This document shows positions 7,217 to 15,102 of a DNA stretch of 15,206 nucleotides, in pieces; within the stretch, counting starts at the first letter, position 1; the number at the start of each line of letters is the position of its first letter. Location of the stretch: contig JAEOSR010000080.1 of NCBI GenBank assembly GCA_016840285.1, forward strand, positions 1-15,206. The letters run 5' to 3'. The position numbers and the translations under genes were made by a program. The notes under the pieces are model-generated. The model searched no databases and was not told where the DNA came from. It saw only the letters and a program-made list of their open reading frames with translations. The stretch comes from Candidatus Hodarchaeota archaeon. Lineage in GTDB: Archaea; Asgardarchaeota; Heimdallarchaeia; Hodarchaeales; Hodarchaeaceae.

Positions 7217-8442
7217 TTAGATTCCTCCACTCTTGAAATTGCTGTGTTAAGGATTTCTAAACCTTTGTCACGAAGTTCTTTCATGTATGGATAATCGCTA
7301 TATTGTTCAGATACAAATTCTGTAAATAATACCAAGGGATCTAGAATTAATTCTGATAACACTATTTCCCTCATTGTTTCAGAGGTTGTCCAATTGATTT
7401 CATAATGAAAAGCTGTATCTTCAAGAGCTTGATAAATACGGGGAAGAATAACACGTTTTTGCAAAGTCGAAGAGATTTGAATATCAAGACGAACAATGGC
7501 GTCCTTAATTTTCTGAGGAAGACGTGTGAGGATAAATTCTGTTGGATTTTGAGTATCTGGTGGGACTTCGATGAACTTTCTTACCAATGCACGAGGATTG
7601 TTTGAATAAAATTCTAATTTTTCCGTGTTGGTATCGTATACATAAAACCCTTTGTCTTCTGTTGTCTCCCCGAAATTCACTCGTTCTAATGATCCAGGAA
7701 CTAGGAGTTTTCCATCTAACAATACTTGAGTAGTATGAATATGCCCGAAAACAGCGAGATCTACATCTTCTAACGGAAGCATATCTTTTTTAAATTTAAA
7801 TTCGTGGGGTAATTGATCTGGGTATGGAAGAATCCCAATTCTTGACCCTTCAACATAAAAGTGACCAATTATGAATTTGACCTTTGCATCGAGTTGTTTC
7901 ACTTCATGTTTGATCCAATCACGAAATAATTGTTGGCTACGGATCATATGTTGGCCTCGCTCAATTTCCTCTTCGATTTGTTCCTCTGCGTATGCTACAG
8001 CCTGGGTGGCTGTCATATATGGGAGAAGAATAAAACCAACCTCCTCTTCTGTGTTACGCGCCTTAACTTTTCGTGATTGAGGATATCTAACTGCATAGCT
8101 ATTAGGAATAATTGAGATCTCACCGAATGGTGATCCTTTCTCAAGAATTTGGGGTGAATCATGGTTTCCTCCCACCAAAACGATAGGAATTCTGTTGACA
8201 ATTAATGGCTGCCAAATTTTTTCCCTCACTTGTCGCAAAAGCGTTGGACCAATGGTTACACGATCGTATAAATCTCCACAAATAACAAATATATCGACCT
8301 GCTTCTTTATTGCATGATCGACGACTCGGGCTAGTGCATCTATGAAATCCATTGTTCGTTGACTTATTCCTGTACGCAGATTAACTCGATAGGGATAGCG
8401 AATACCAATGTGAACATCTGAAACAAAAAGAATTTTTGCCAT
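7213..8442 (-). CDS. mre11: Mre11 nuclease, partner of Rad50
   Basis: A 409-residue Mn-dependent phosphoesterase with 3'-5' exonuclease and endonuclease activity at DNA ends. All five metal-binding motifs are visible: DVHIG (D9, H11), GDLYD (D57), GGNHD (N93, H94), GHFYVEGS (H194) and GHIH (H234, H236). The capping domain follows to about 330. The helical C-terminal tail, ending in LRDKGLEIL..., is where Rad50 normally binds. The start ATG lies 14 nt after the herA stop with no convincing ribosome site (only a weak GATCAAAG), suggesting translation coupled to herA. Its end overlaps the rad50 start by four bases. Family assignment is secure and no key residue is missing. Confidence 0.95.
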   Translation of the reverse strand: MAKILFVSDVHIGIRYPYRVNLRTGISQRTMDFIDALARVVDHAIKKQVDIFVICGDLYDRVTIGPTLLRQVREKIWQPLIVNRIPIVLVGGNHDSPQILEKGSPFGEISIIPNSYAVRYPQSRKVKARNTEEEVGFILLPYMTATQAVAYAEEQIEEEIERGQHMIRSQQLFRDWIKHEVKQLDAKVKFIIGHFYVEGSRIGILPYPDQLPHEFKFKKDMLPLEDVDLAVFGHIHTTQVLLDGKLLVPGSLERVNFGETTEDKGFYVYDTNTEKLEFYSNNPRALVRKFIEVPPDTQNPTEFILTRLPQKIKDAIVRLDIQISSTLQKRVILPRIYQALEDTAFHYEINWTTSETMREIVLSELILDPLVLFTEFVSEQYSDYPYMKELRDKGLEILNTAISRVEESK

Positions 8443-8456
8443 CTTTGATCAGCTGG

Positions 8457-10046
8457 CTATTTTGGTTTGAAAAGATTACTCTTATCTTCATCAGACATGT
8501 CTTGAAGTTTTTGGTTTAAGCGAGTACCTGTATGTGTAACGCTCCATTTATCGGTCATTGTTTGATCGCTATATTCTAGAACGTCCATAGCTGTAGGAGC
8601 TTTTATGGCATCCCCAAACATCAAAACTGTTCTTGGTGGCATTGCTTTCACAATAGCCCGCCAAGCTGCAGGATCTACAGGACCAGAAAGAGCTCCTGTA
8701 ATATCTTTAGGATCATTTAATGATAAAATAAAACGATTTGCTAACTGGGATAAAATTTCAGGATCTATTCTTGAAGGACGTTGATCAACCATCGCTAGAA
8801 CAAGTTTAAACTTTCTCATTTCTCGAGCTAAACGATCAAAAATTGTACCTTTTGAAATTACTGGATCAAGAAATTTATGAGCTTCTTCAAGCAAGACAAC
8901 CAAATGAGGATATTCTGTCATATCGACCATTTCACTATAAGCTTGATATAAGCGTCTTGAAAGAATATTTGCTACGAATAAATACGCAAAAAAATCCGCT
9001 CCATATTTTCCAAAGTCAATTACAATTGATTGGCTACTTCTTAGATAGGTCAGTAGTTTGTTCAATGTTCCTTTTCCAGGGGGAACAATGAATTCTAGAC
9101 GCTCTAATCGTGCAATACGTCTGCCTAAAGCGCTTAAAGTGCCACGAGTCGCTTGGTACGTATCAGGATCAGCAAGAGATGCATTAGAAATCGCTTCTAT
9201 CAATGTTTGTCCAGATCTAAGCCTATTTATTTCGTGGATTGCGTCCTTCATTGCAGGACTAAGATCTTGGAACGCTACTATTAGATCCTGTGGTGTAATC
9301 TCATCCTCTCCCAAATATAACACTTCATCAAGGCCTTGGCTTGTTTTCGGATCTAATCCAAGCAGAGTGATCTTATCTTCAAAAAAGAATTTGAGTCCAG
9401 CTGATTGGTCAGCACGACTCCGCCAACCATATTCAGATTGCATGTCAAAAACTAAAATTTGGGCGACCCCAAGTTGAAGAATATTTCCAAGAATGATTTT
9501 ATTGAGAAAGGTCTTTCCTGAGTGGGTTCGACCAAAAATTCCAAAAGGTACCTGAACCAAGTTTTGGAAGTCAATAGGGACCTCAAATCCCTCAATGCCT
9601 CGTAAAGTTCCCACTGTTTGAGAGAACTCGGGAAGATCGGTTTGATAAACTCTATTTACATCTTCTTCATTGGCGAAACGACCAGATGAGAAGTATGGAG
9701 GAAGAGTTTCAAATGAATATGTTTTATTTGTCTCTTTATCGATCATCTGGACACATTGCAATTCGGCTGTACTGTAGAAAGTTCGGCCACGAGCAGTTTC
9801 AATCGAAGTCATGGGAATTGTACTTCGGAGTTTTTCTGCATTCGCTAACATTGTTACTGCATTACTTGTCGGGAAGGCAATATCCGCAATAATGCAAAAG
9901 AAGTCATATTTATTACCTTCGACAACCGCTGGATATCCTATTCTTACTTCCTCGCTATCAGTTTTTAGTTTTAATTGAATCGCGGAACTGACGGCTCCTG
10001 AAATTACTTCTCCAAGAATCTCATCCGAGTTATCTGTTTCTTCCAT
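8457..10046 (-). CDS. herA: HerA bipolar hexameric DNA helicase/translocase
   Basis: A 529-residue FtsK-HerA superfamily ATPase that pumps DNA through a hexameric ring and drives the NurA nuclease during end resection. Residues about 10-110 form the HAS-barrel-like N-terminal domain. The ATPase core has Walker A GRTHSGKT (172-179), the HerA segment DMQSEYGW (201-208), Walker B HLVVLLEEAHKFL with E387/E388, and the sensor/arginine-finger region VDQRPSRID (420-428). The His within the P-loop, where Gly is usual, is a small deviation; the catalytic Lys and Thr are kept. The ATG at 10046 has an AGGAG ribosome site (10056-10060) nine bases away and sits 21 nt after nurA, consistent with an operon in which the translocase and its nuclease are made together. 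Confidence 0.93.
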   Translation of the reverse strand: MEETDNSDEILGEVISGAVSSAIQLKLKTDSEEVRIGYPAVVEGNKYDFFCIIADIAFPTSNAVTMLANAEKLRSTIPMTSIETARGRTFYSTAELQCVQMIDKETNKTYSFETLPPYFSSGRFANEEDVNRVYQTDLPEFSQTVGTLRGIEGFEVPIDFQNLVQVPFGIFGRTHSGKTFLNKIILGNILQLGVAQILVFDMQSEYGWRSRADQSAGLKFFFEDKITLLGLDPKTSQGLDEVLYLGEDEITPQDLIVAFQDLSPAMKDAIHEINRLRSGQTLIEAISNASLADPDTYQATRGTLSALGRRIARLERLEFIVPPGKGTLNKLLTYLRSSQSIVIDFGKYGADFFAYLFVANILSRRLYQAYSEMVDMTEYPHLVVLLEEAHKFLDPVISKGTIFDRLAREMRKFKLVLAMVDQRPSRIDPEILSQLANRFILSLNDPKDITGALSGPVDPAAWRAIVKAMPPRTVLMFGDAIKAPTAMDVLEYSDQTMTDKWSVTHTGTRLNQKLQDMSDEDKSNLFKPK

Positions 10047-10067
10047 CTTCTTCTTCTCCTTTTTTAT

Positions 10068-11108
<1,041 letters not shown>

Positions 11109-11479
11109 TAATAATAGCCCCTAACCTGTGATAATCCCCAACTTTAATGATAGATTAGTAGGATAATTCGCTTTTAAGGCATTTGTACTATTATTACTTA
11201 TATTTCTTAACACCGCAAGAATCAAAATTATATCACCCTATTTTTCAAAGTGAGCAGTCATAGAACTTTAGAAATAGATTTAGCCTCAAAAGATTAGAAG
11301 TGATGAATTAAACTATAACATTTTCCCTTTAGAGATGATGAAAGACTAATTTAAGAATTCCTCATCTTCTAGACTGATCTCAGCAGCATTATAATCATGT
11401 TTAACGCAAGAATTATTATTATTTCATATTCAACCATTAAAAAATGATTATTCTTCTCTAATCCATAGTGTGAACTTCA
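11109..11479. promoter_or_regulatory. Divergent spacer between nurA and the reductive-dehalogenase gene
   Basis: This 371-bp AT-rich spacer has no gene I can support. It must hold the promoters of both neighbours. Candidate minus-strand TATA elements for nurA are GCCTTAAAAG (11171-11180), which would give a leader of about 40 nt, and GATATAATTTTG (around 11224-11235). A + strand candidate for the dehalogenase is CATTAAAAAATG (11435-11446), giving a leader of about 13 nt. None is decisive. I see no tRNA, no extended repeats and no strong palindrome. Confidence 0.35.
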
Positions 11480-12697
11480 ATGATTGAAAATAACCAAGGA
11501 TCACAACTTGAAAAAGAATTCAAAAAAGGAAAAATACCTTTTGCAATAGATAAAGACTACCATAGATTTTCCGAAAGGGACACAATTTTTGCTCGAGTTG
11601 TATGGGATGAATCATATTCATCTCACATGCGTCCCATAACAGAACGTGCACCTAAAAAAGTAGGCAAGGAAGGGTATAGTCGTATCGGTTATGCTGCTCA
11701 AGAAGCTTCTTGGACAATATATGATCATTTTAACGGAGCTTTTGATTGGAATAGTGCTGGAGGGAACAGTGATAAGAAGATTCTTCCAACACAGCTATTC
11801 AACATTTTACCTAAATTAGAGTCAACTGACATCAAGACAAACACCGAATTAGTCAAACGAGTAGGCCAAATATTTGGTGCATGCAAGGTAGGAATTGCCA
11901 AACTTGACCCCGAGCTTCCTTTTATTTACACACATAATCGTAGAAACGAACCAATAAATTTTCCAGAAGAAGTGAAATATGCGATTGTTATGCTGATTGA
12001 GATGGACTATTATGCCCTGAAAACATCACCAGCTCTTCCATCAAGTATTACAACTGGAAATGGTTACTCAAGAATGGCATTTGCCATCGCTTGTATGGCG
12101 GAATTTTTACGAAAATTAGGATATTATGCAGTTCCATCTGGTAACGATACAGGGCTATCGGTCCCTTTAGCTGTTGAAGCAGGTCTTGGACAATTTGGGC
12201 GTAATGGCCTCTTAATAAACCCCAAGTATGGACAAAGGGTGCGAATATGTAAAGTATTCACTGATTTACCATTAAAGCCTGATAAACCAGTAGATTTCGG
12301 TGTTACTCAATTTTGTAGAGTATGTAAAAAATGTGCTAAATCCTGTCCGTCACAATCTATACCTCATGAAACAGATCCTACTTGGAAAACTCCATGGAAT
12401 ACTATCTCAAACAATAATGGAACTTATAAATGGTATGTTAATGTGGAAACTTGTTATGACTATTGGGTAAAGAATTCTGCTGATTGCTCAAATTGCATTC
12501 GTGTTTGTCCGTTTACTAAACCCCCAGGATTCAGTCATGATATCGCTCGTTTTTTCATAAAACACTTTAGATTTTTAGATCGAATGTGGTTATGGATAGA
12601 TGATCTTATGGCAAAGTTCCCTTGGTGGAGGTACGGGAAAAAAGAGAACGCTGACAAGTTCTGGAAATCAAATAAATATCTAGGGAAAAAGATGTAG
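11480..12697 (+). CDS. Reductive dehalogenase homologue (corrinoid, two 4Fe-4S clusters), no Tat signal
   Basis: A 405-residue RdhA-family protein; characterised members remove halogens reductively from organohalides using a corrinoid. Two ferredoxin-like clusters are complete: C279, C282, C285 and C289 (CxxCxxCxxxCP), then C325, C336, C339 and C343 (C-x10-C-xx-C-xxx-CP). The corrinoid/active-site region contains Y196 (GYSRM), N222 (PSGNDT) and R255. Their spacing of 26 and 33 residues equals that of Tyr246/Asn272/Arg305 in PceA, so the active site looks intact. The N-terminus (MIENNQGSQLEKEF) has no RR motif or hydrophobic stretch, so the protein is probably cytoplasmic, and no RdhB membrane anchor is present in the window. 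The real substrate and electron donor cannot be told; a non-respiratory or non-halogen role is possible. An in-frame TGA at 11471-11473 makes the ATG at 11480 the first possible ATG. No clear ribosome site is present. Confidence 0.8.
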   Translation: MIENNQGSQLEKEFKKGKIPFAIDKDYHRFSERDTIFARVVWDESYSSHMRPITERAPKKVGKEGYSRIGYAAQEASWTIYDHFNGAFDWNSAGGNSDKKILPTQLFNILPKLESTDIKTNTELVKRVGQIFGACKVGIAKLDPELPFIYTHNRRNEPINFPEEVKYAIVMLIEMDYYALKTSPALPSSITTGNGYSRMAFAIACMAEFLRKLGYYAVPSGNDTGLSVPLAVEAGLGQFGRNGLLINPKYGQRVRICKVFTDLPLKPDKPVDFGVTQFCRVCKKCAKSCPSQSIPHETDPTWKTPWNTISNNNGTYKWYVNVETCYDYWVKNSADCSNCIRVCPFTKPPGFSHDIARFFIKHFRFLDRMWLWIDDLMAKFPWWRYGKKENADKFWKSNKYLGKKM

Positions 12698-12698
12698 A

Positions 12699-12706
12699 TA
12701 TAAATT
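12699..12706 (+). promoter_or_regulatory. Candidate TATA box for the hydroxyacid dehydrogenase gene
   Basis: TATAAATT begins two bases after the dehalogenase stop, and its centre is 27 bp before the ATG at 12729. That is the usual archaeal distance to a transcript start, so a leaderless message could start here. A loose AAAAGGG (12713-12718) before the ATG is the alternative, which would imply co-transcription with the dehalogenase. Confidence 0.35.
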
Positions 12707-12728
12707 GTTAGAAAAGGGTCGAGACTGA

Positions 12729-13721
12729 ATGAAAGTTTTATATGGACTTCGGGTTTCTCCAGAGTTGAAAAAGTACTATCGTGATAAACTCCCAGAAGAG
12801 ATAGATCTTATTTTTCCTGCTGAAATAAATGAGGAAATATTATTATCATTAGCTCCAGACGTAGAGGTTTTAGTAGCTTACAAACTATCCTCCACATTTT
12901 TGGAAAAAGCAGAAAAATTAAGACATATTCAGGTTCCTTGGACAGGTTCTGAAACCCTAGATTTTGAGCTTTTACGTAAATATCCACACATTACGGTCTC
13001 AAACTCACATTCAAACTCTCTAGCAATAGCTGAACATGCTGTTTCACTTTTATTATCTGCAGCGAAAAGAATTTCTTATCGTGACTCAAGGATGAGAAAA
13101 GGAGATTGGTCTCCTCGTTATAATGAAGTTAATTCTTATTGGATTACTGGAAAAACCTTGGGAATAATTGGTTATGGAGCAATAGGAAAAAAAGTAGGTA
13201 ATATTCTCAAGAATGGTTTCAAAATGAATGTCTATGCGATTAAACGAGATCCCAAAAATAACCATGATAATCTATATGATTTTCTCGGAGGATCAGATGA
13301 TATTCCTTATGTCTTCAAAGAATCTGATTTTATTCTTATTGCATTACCACTGACCAGAGAAACAGAGGGTTTTATTGGGAAGGATGAATTTCAACAAATG
13401 AAAGAAAGAGTTATCCTTTGTAATATTTCTCGGGGTTCGATAATTGACGAACAGGCCCTTTATGAGCACTTAAAAGAGAATAAAAATGCAATTGCCGCAA
13501 TGGATGTGTGGTACAACTACCCGAAAGATCGTAAAAATCCTACCAATGTTTTTCAAAATCACCCTTTTGAAGAATTGGATAATATCGTGATGAGTCCACA
13601 TTCAGCATTTAAAGTGCTTGAGAGGGAAGCAGTTTTTGCCGAAGACATTATTATAAATATTTCATTGATATTAAGGGGTGAGGAACCTATCAATCAAATT
13701 AATTTAGATTTAGAATATTGA
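12729..13721 (+). CDS. D-isomer-specific 2-hydroxyacid dehydrogenase family protein, catalytic Glu replaced
   Basis: A 330-residue NAD(P)-dependent oxidoreductase of the SerA/D-lactate dehydrogenase family, which interconverts 2-oxoacids and D-2-hydroxyacids. The Rossmann motif is GYGAIG (148-153). At the end of the second strand of that fold the sequence is NVYAIKRD, where NAD-specific members usually have an Asp or Glu; Lys172/Arg173 suggest NADP preference. Catalytic R235 (ISRGSIID) and H291 (SPHSAF) are present. The Glu normally found 29 residues after the Arg (E269 in E. coli SerA) is Tyr264, in DVWYNYP. Activity may therefore be altered, or this may be a subfamily with a different acid. 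There is no regulatory ACT domain, so it is not a classical SerA. It starts 31 nt after the dehalogenase gene on the same strand, so a functional link is possible but unproven. Confidence 0.8.
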   Translation: MKVLYGLRVSPELKKYYRDKLPEEIDLIFPAEINEEILLSLAPDVEVLVAYKLSSTFLEKAEKLRHIQVPWTGSETLDFELLRKYPHITVSNSHSNSLAIAEHAVSLLLSAAKRISYRDSRMRKGDWSPRYNEVNSYWITGKTLGIIGYGAIGKKVGNILKNGFKMNVYAIKRDPKNNHDNLYDFLGGSDDIPYVFKESDFILIALPLTRETEGFIGKDEFQQMKERVILCNISRGSIIDEQALYEHLKENKNAIAAMDVWYNYPKDRKNPTNVFQNHPFEELDNIVMSPHSAFKVLEREAVFAEDIIINISLILRGEEPINQINLDLEY

Positions 13722-13725
13722 AAAT

Positions 13726-13737
13726 CAATCATGATTG
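13726..13737 (+). repeat. 12-bp perfect palindrome after the dehydrogenase stop
   Basis: CAATCATGATTG lies five bases after the TGA at 13719-13721, in the 166-bp gap between convergent genes. No U-tract follows it, so it is not a convincing terminator. The rest of this gap shows nothing I can name. Confidence 0.4.
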
Positions 13738-13887
13738 CCTCTCTGAGCAACCACATTCTCTACCTAGTAACTACACCTACTTAGACTGACTCTTGGTATC
13801 CCACGTTGCTTGAAGTACAAAAGATGGTAAAAGATCATTATACTAAACAAAAATTCCTTCCTCCCCTGAAATAGTGTACTTTCTCGC

Positions 13888-14232
13888 TTATCTTTCAGCA
13901 TAATTTGTGATATAATGCTTTAAAGCTTCATTGATACCAGTTTCAAGAGCTTGTGTTTCATCTTCGACTAAATCTTTCATTTCATTCAGACAGATGTGAA
14001 GAATTTCGGAAGCTTGTTTAATTCTTTCTTCAGGAGTACTTCCACCCTCTTTTTCGGTATCAAGTATTGTTAGTTCATGCCTTTTTTGCCATTCTCTCAG
14101 TGCACGCCATAAAAAGCCTTTAATGACCATCTTTTTCATCGATATTTCTTCTGCTATTATTGTAGCAAAATCTTCTATAATTTTCCTCTGTATATCATCT
14201 GTAATTATTTTTTTGAATTGATCTTCTGCCAT
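13888..14232 (-). CDS. Small helical protein of unknown function
   Basis: I do not recognise this 114-residue protein. It reads as almost all helix: an amphipathic stretch at 5-32 (IITDDIQRKIIEDFATIIAE), a basic/aromatic helix at 33-52 (KGFLWRALREWQKRH), a Gly/Ser-containing turn at about 62-67, and an acidic helix from 70 to the end. There is no signal peptide, membrane segment or metal motif, and only one cysteine (C81). It is probably soluble. The gene is convincing because an AGGAG ribosome site (14240-14244) lies seven bases before the ATG at 14232 and codon use resembles its neighbours. It is divergent from the ferritin gene and convergent with the dehydrogenase gene. The spacer shared with the ferritin holds a hairpin, but no shared regulation is shown. 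Confidence 0.6.
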   Translation of the reverse strand: MAEDQFKKIITDDIQRKIIEDFATIIAEEISMKKMVIKGFLWRALREWQKRHELTILDTEKEGGSTPEERIKQASEILHICLNEMKDLVEDETQALETGINEALKHYITNYAER

Positions 14233-14310
14233 AAGATAGCTCCTAAAAAAGATATTTTTTATTTTTACTATTAGGACTTAGTAAACAAGAAGTCATTCAC
14301 AAATATGTAA

Positions 14311-14340
14311 AATGTCGTCAAGGAGGTTTTTCCCGACATT
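14311..14340. repeat. Inverted repeat / hairpin with a ribosome-site-like loop
   Basis: AATGTCG (14311-14317) and CGACATT (14334-14340) are perfect 7-bp arms around a 16-nt centre. Inside, GGA can pair with TCC across a short bulge. On the + strand the centre contains AAGGAGG, a consensus ribosome-site sequence. No long reading frame follows it. It could be an operator dyad or a structured RNA element. Confidence 0.5.
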
Positions 14341-14372
14341 CAGAAAGGATGATGTTTATGTGCTTTCTCTTT

Positions 14373-14393
14373 AGATTTTTATTGAAGAAATCT
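14373..14393. repeat. Second hairpin in the ferritin upstream spacer
   Basis: AGATTTTT and AGAAATCT can form an 8-bp stem (one G-U pair on the + strand) with a five-base ATTGA loop. It lies 32 bp downstream of the first hairpin. AT-rich hairpins like this occur by chance in such sequence. Confidence 0.3.
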
Positions 14394-14518
14394 CTTATGT
14401 TCTTATAAAATTAGTTTTTAGTTTAAAAAAAACCAATGTCTTTTTGAAAATGGACTACTGAATTACTTTCAAAATTAAAGGAAGAATTTATTAGATAGAT
14501 GTTCATTAAACGTAAGAT

Positions 14519-14533
14519 TGATTTAATAAATCA
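14519..14533 (+). promoter_or_regulatory. Palindromic TATA region of the ferritin promoter
   Basis: TGATTTA-A-TAAATCA is a 15-bp dyad with perfect 7-bp arms. Its centre (TTTAATAAAT) also serves as a TATA box. Twenty-seven bp downstream gives a transcript start near 14553, leaving a leader of about 21 nt that neatly includes the GGAGG at 14560-14564. A repressor bound to the dyad would block TBP; that regulation is inferred. Confidence 0.45.
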
Positions 14534-14573
14534 TTATATATCTTTCAGAAATAAAATTTGGAGGAAACAATAA

Positions 14574-15071
14574 TTGGGAACTGTAGGAAAGAAAATCGTA
14601 GGGATGGATGTTGAAGAATTACTGAAAATGCTGAATAAAGCTCTAGCAGATGAATGGCTCGCTTATTACCAGTATTGGGTAGGAGCCTTTGTTGTTAAAG
14701 GACCTATGAGAAAAAATGTTGAGGAAGAATTAAAAGAGCATGCTAATGAAGAACTTGAACATGCAAACCTGCTCGGAGAGAGAATTCTTCAATTAGGTGG
14801 AACTCCAATTCTTAATCCAGCTAAATGGACAGAGAACACAAATTGTGGTTATGAAGAACCAAGTGATCCACATGTGAAAAAAATATTGGAGCAGAATATA
14901 AAGGGGGAGCAATGTGCTATCAATACTTACCATAAGATTCTAGAAAAAGTCAAATTAGGGAATGATCCAATTACATTTAATATGATCAGAAAAATCATGG
15001 AAGATGAGGTAGAACACGAGGAAGATCTCGAAGCAATACTCGAAGATATCGAATTAATTGGAAAGTATTAA
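14574..15071 (+). CDS. DPS-like ferritin (DPSL/thioferritin type)
   Basis: A 165-residue four-helix-bundle ferritin-superfamily protein. The likely role is oxidising Fe(II) with peroxide or oxygen and storing it in a cage, protecting DNA. Ferroxidase-type residues are E27 in the first helix, E60-H63 (ExxH), E112 in the third helix and E145-H148 (second ExxH). C91 (NCGYEE) and C114 (EQCA) flank the third helix, matching the cysteine pair that marks DPS-like proteins of archaea and anaerobes such as Sulfolobus DPSL. That marker separates them from plain Dps and bacterioferritin. There is no heme-ligand motif I can point to and no signal peptide. Translation starts at a TTG (14574), supported by GGAGG nine bases upstream (14560-14564); the next in-frame ATG is 10 codons later and has no such site. 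It stands alone with its own promoter and U-tract terminator. Confidence 0.82.
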   Translation: MGTVGKKIVGMDVEELLKMLNKALADEWLAYYQYWVGAFVVKGPMRKNVEEELKEHANEELEHANLLGERILQLGGTPILNPAKWTENTNCGYEEPSDPHVKKILEQNIKGEQCAINTYHKILEKVKLGNDPITFNMIRKIMEDEVEHEEDLEAILEDIELIGKY

Positions 15072-15075
15072 AAAT

Positions 15076-15099
15076 TTTCATTTTTTCCTACTTTTTTTC
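15076..15099 (+). terminator. U-tract terminator of the ferritin gene
   Basis: Successive T-runs (TTTT, TTTTTT, TTTTTTT) separated by two to four other bases begin five bases after the TAA. This is a typical archaeal multi-U termination region. Confidence 0.5.
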
Positions 15100-15102
15100 T
15101 AT

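Larger units (their letters stand above)
14233..14573. promoter_or_regulatory. Divergent spacer between the helical-protein gene and the ferritin gene
   Basis: This 341-bp AT-rich spacer contains no supported gene. It holds the ribosome site of the left gene (14240-14244), two inverted repeats (14311-14340 and 14373-14393), an A8 tract at 14425-14432, the palindromic TATA region of the ferritin gene (14519-14533), and the ferritin ribosome site GGAGG (14560-14564). Promoters for both genes must lie here; only the ferritin one is reasonably placed. Confidence 0.5.

Noticed and set aside
11348..11412. A minus-strand frame upstream of nurA ending in an acidic, natural-looking tail (AAEISLEDEEFLN then TAG).
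   Set aside because: It is only about 21 codons after an in-frame TGA and has no ATG, GTG or TTG start. It could be a relic of a lost gene, but nothing else supports that.
12729..13721. Calling this gene serA (phosphoglycerate dehydrogenase).
   Set aside because: There is no ACT or intervening regulatory domain, the catalytic Glu is replaced, and no serine-pathway neighbour is present.
13726..13737. The CAATCATGATTG palindrome considered as a terminator for the dehydrogenase gene.
   Set aside because: It leaves no loop and is not followed by a U-tract; archaeal termination would not need it.
14349..14408. A 19-codon hydrophobic frame (ATG ATG TTT ATG ... TAA) after the first hairpin.
   Set aside because: AAAGG directly abuts the first ATG. 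Only the third in-frame Met is at a workable distance. A frame this short in AT-rich spacer is expected by chance.
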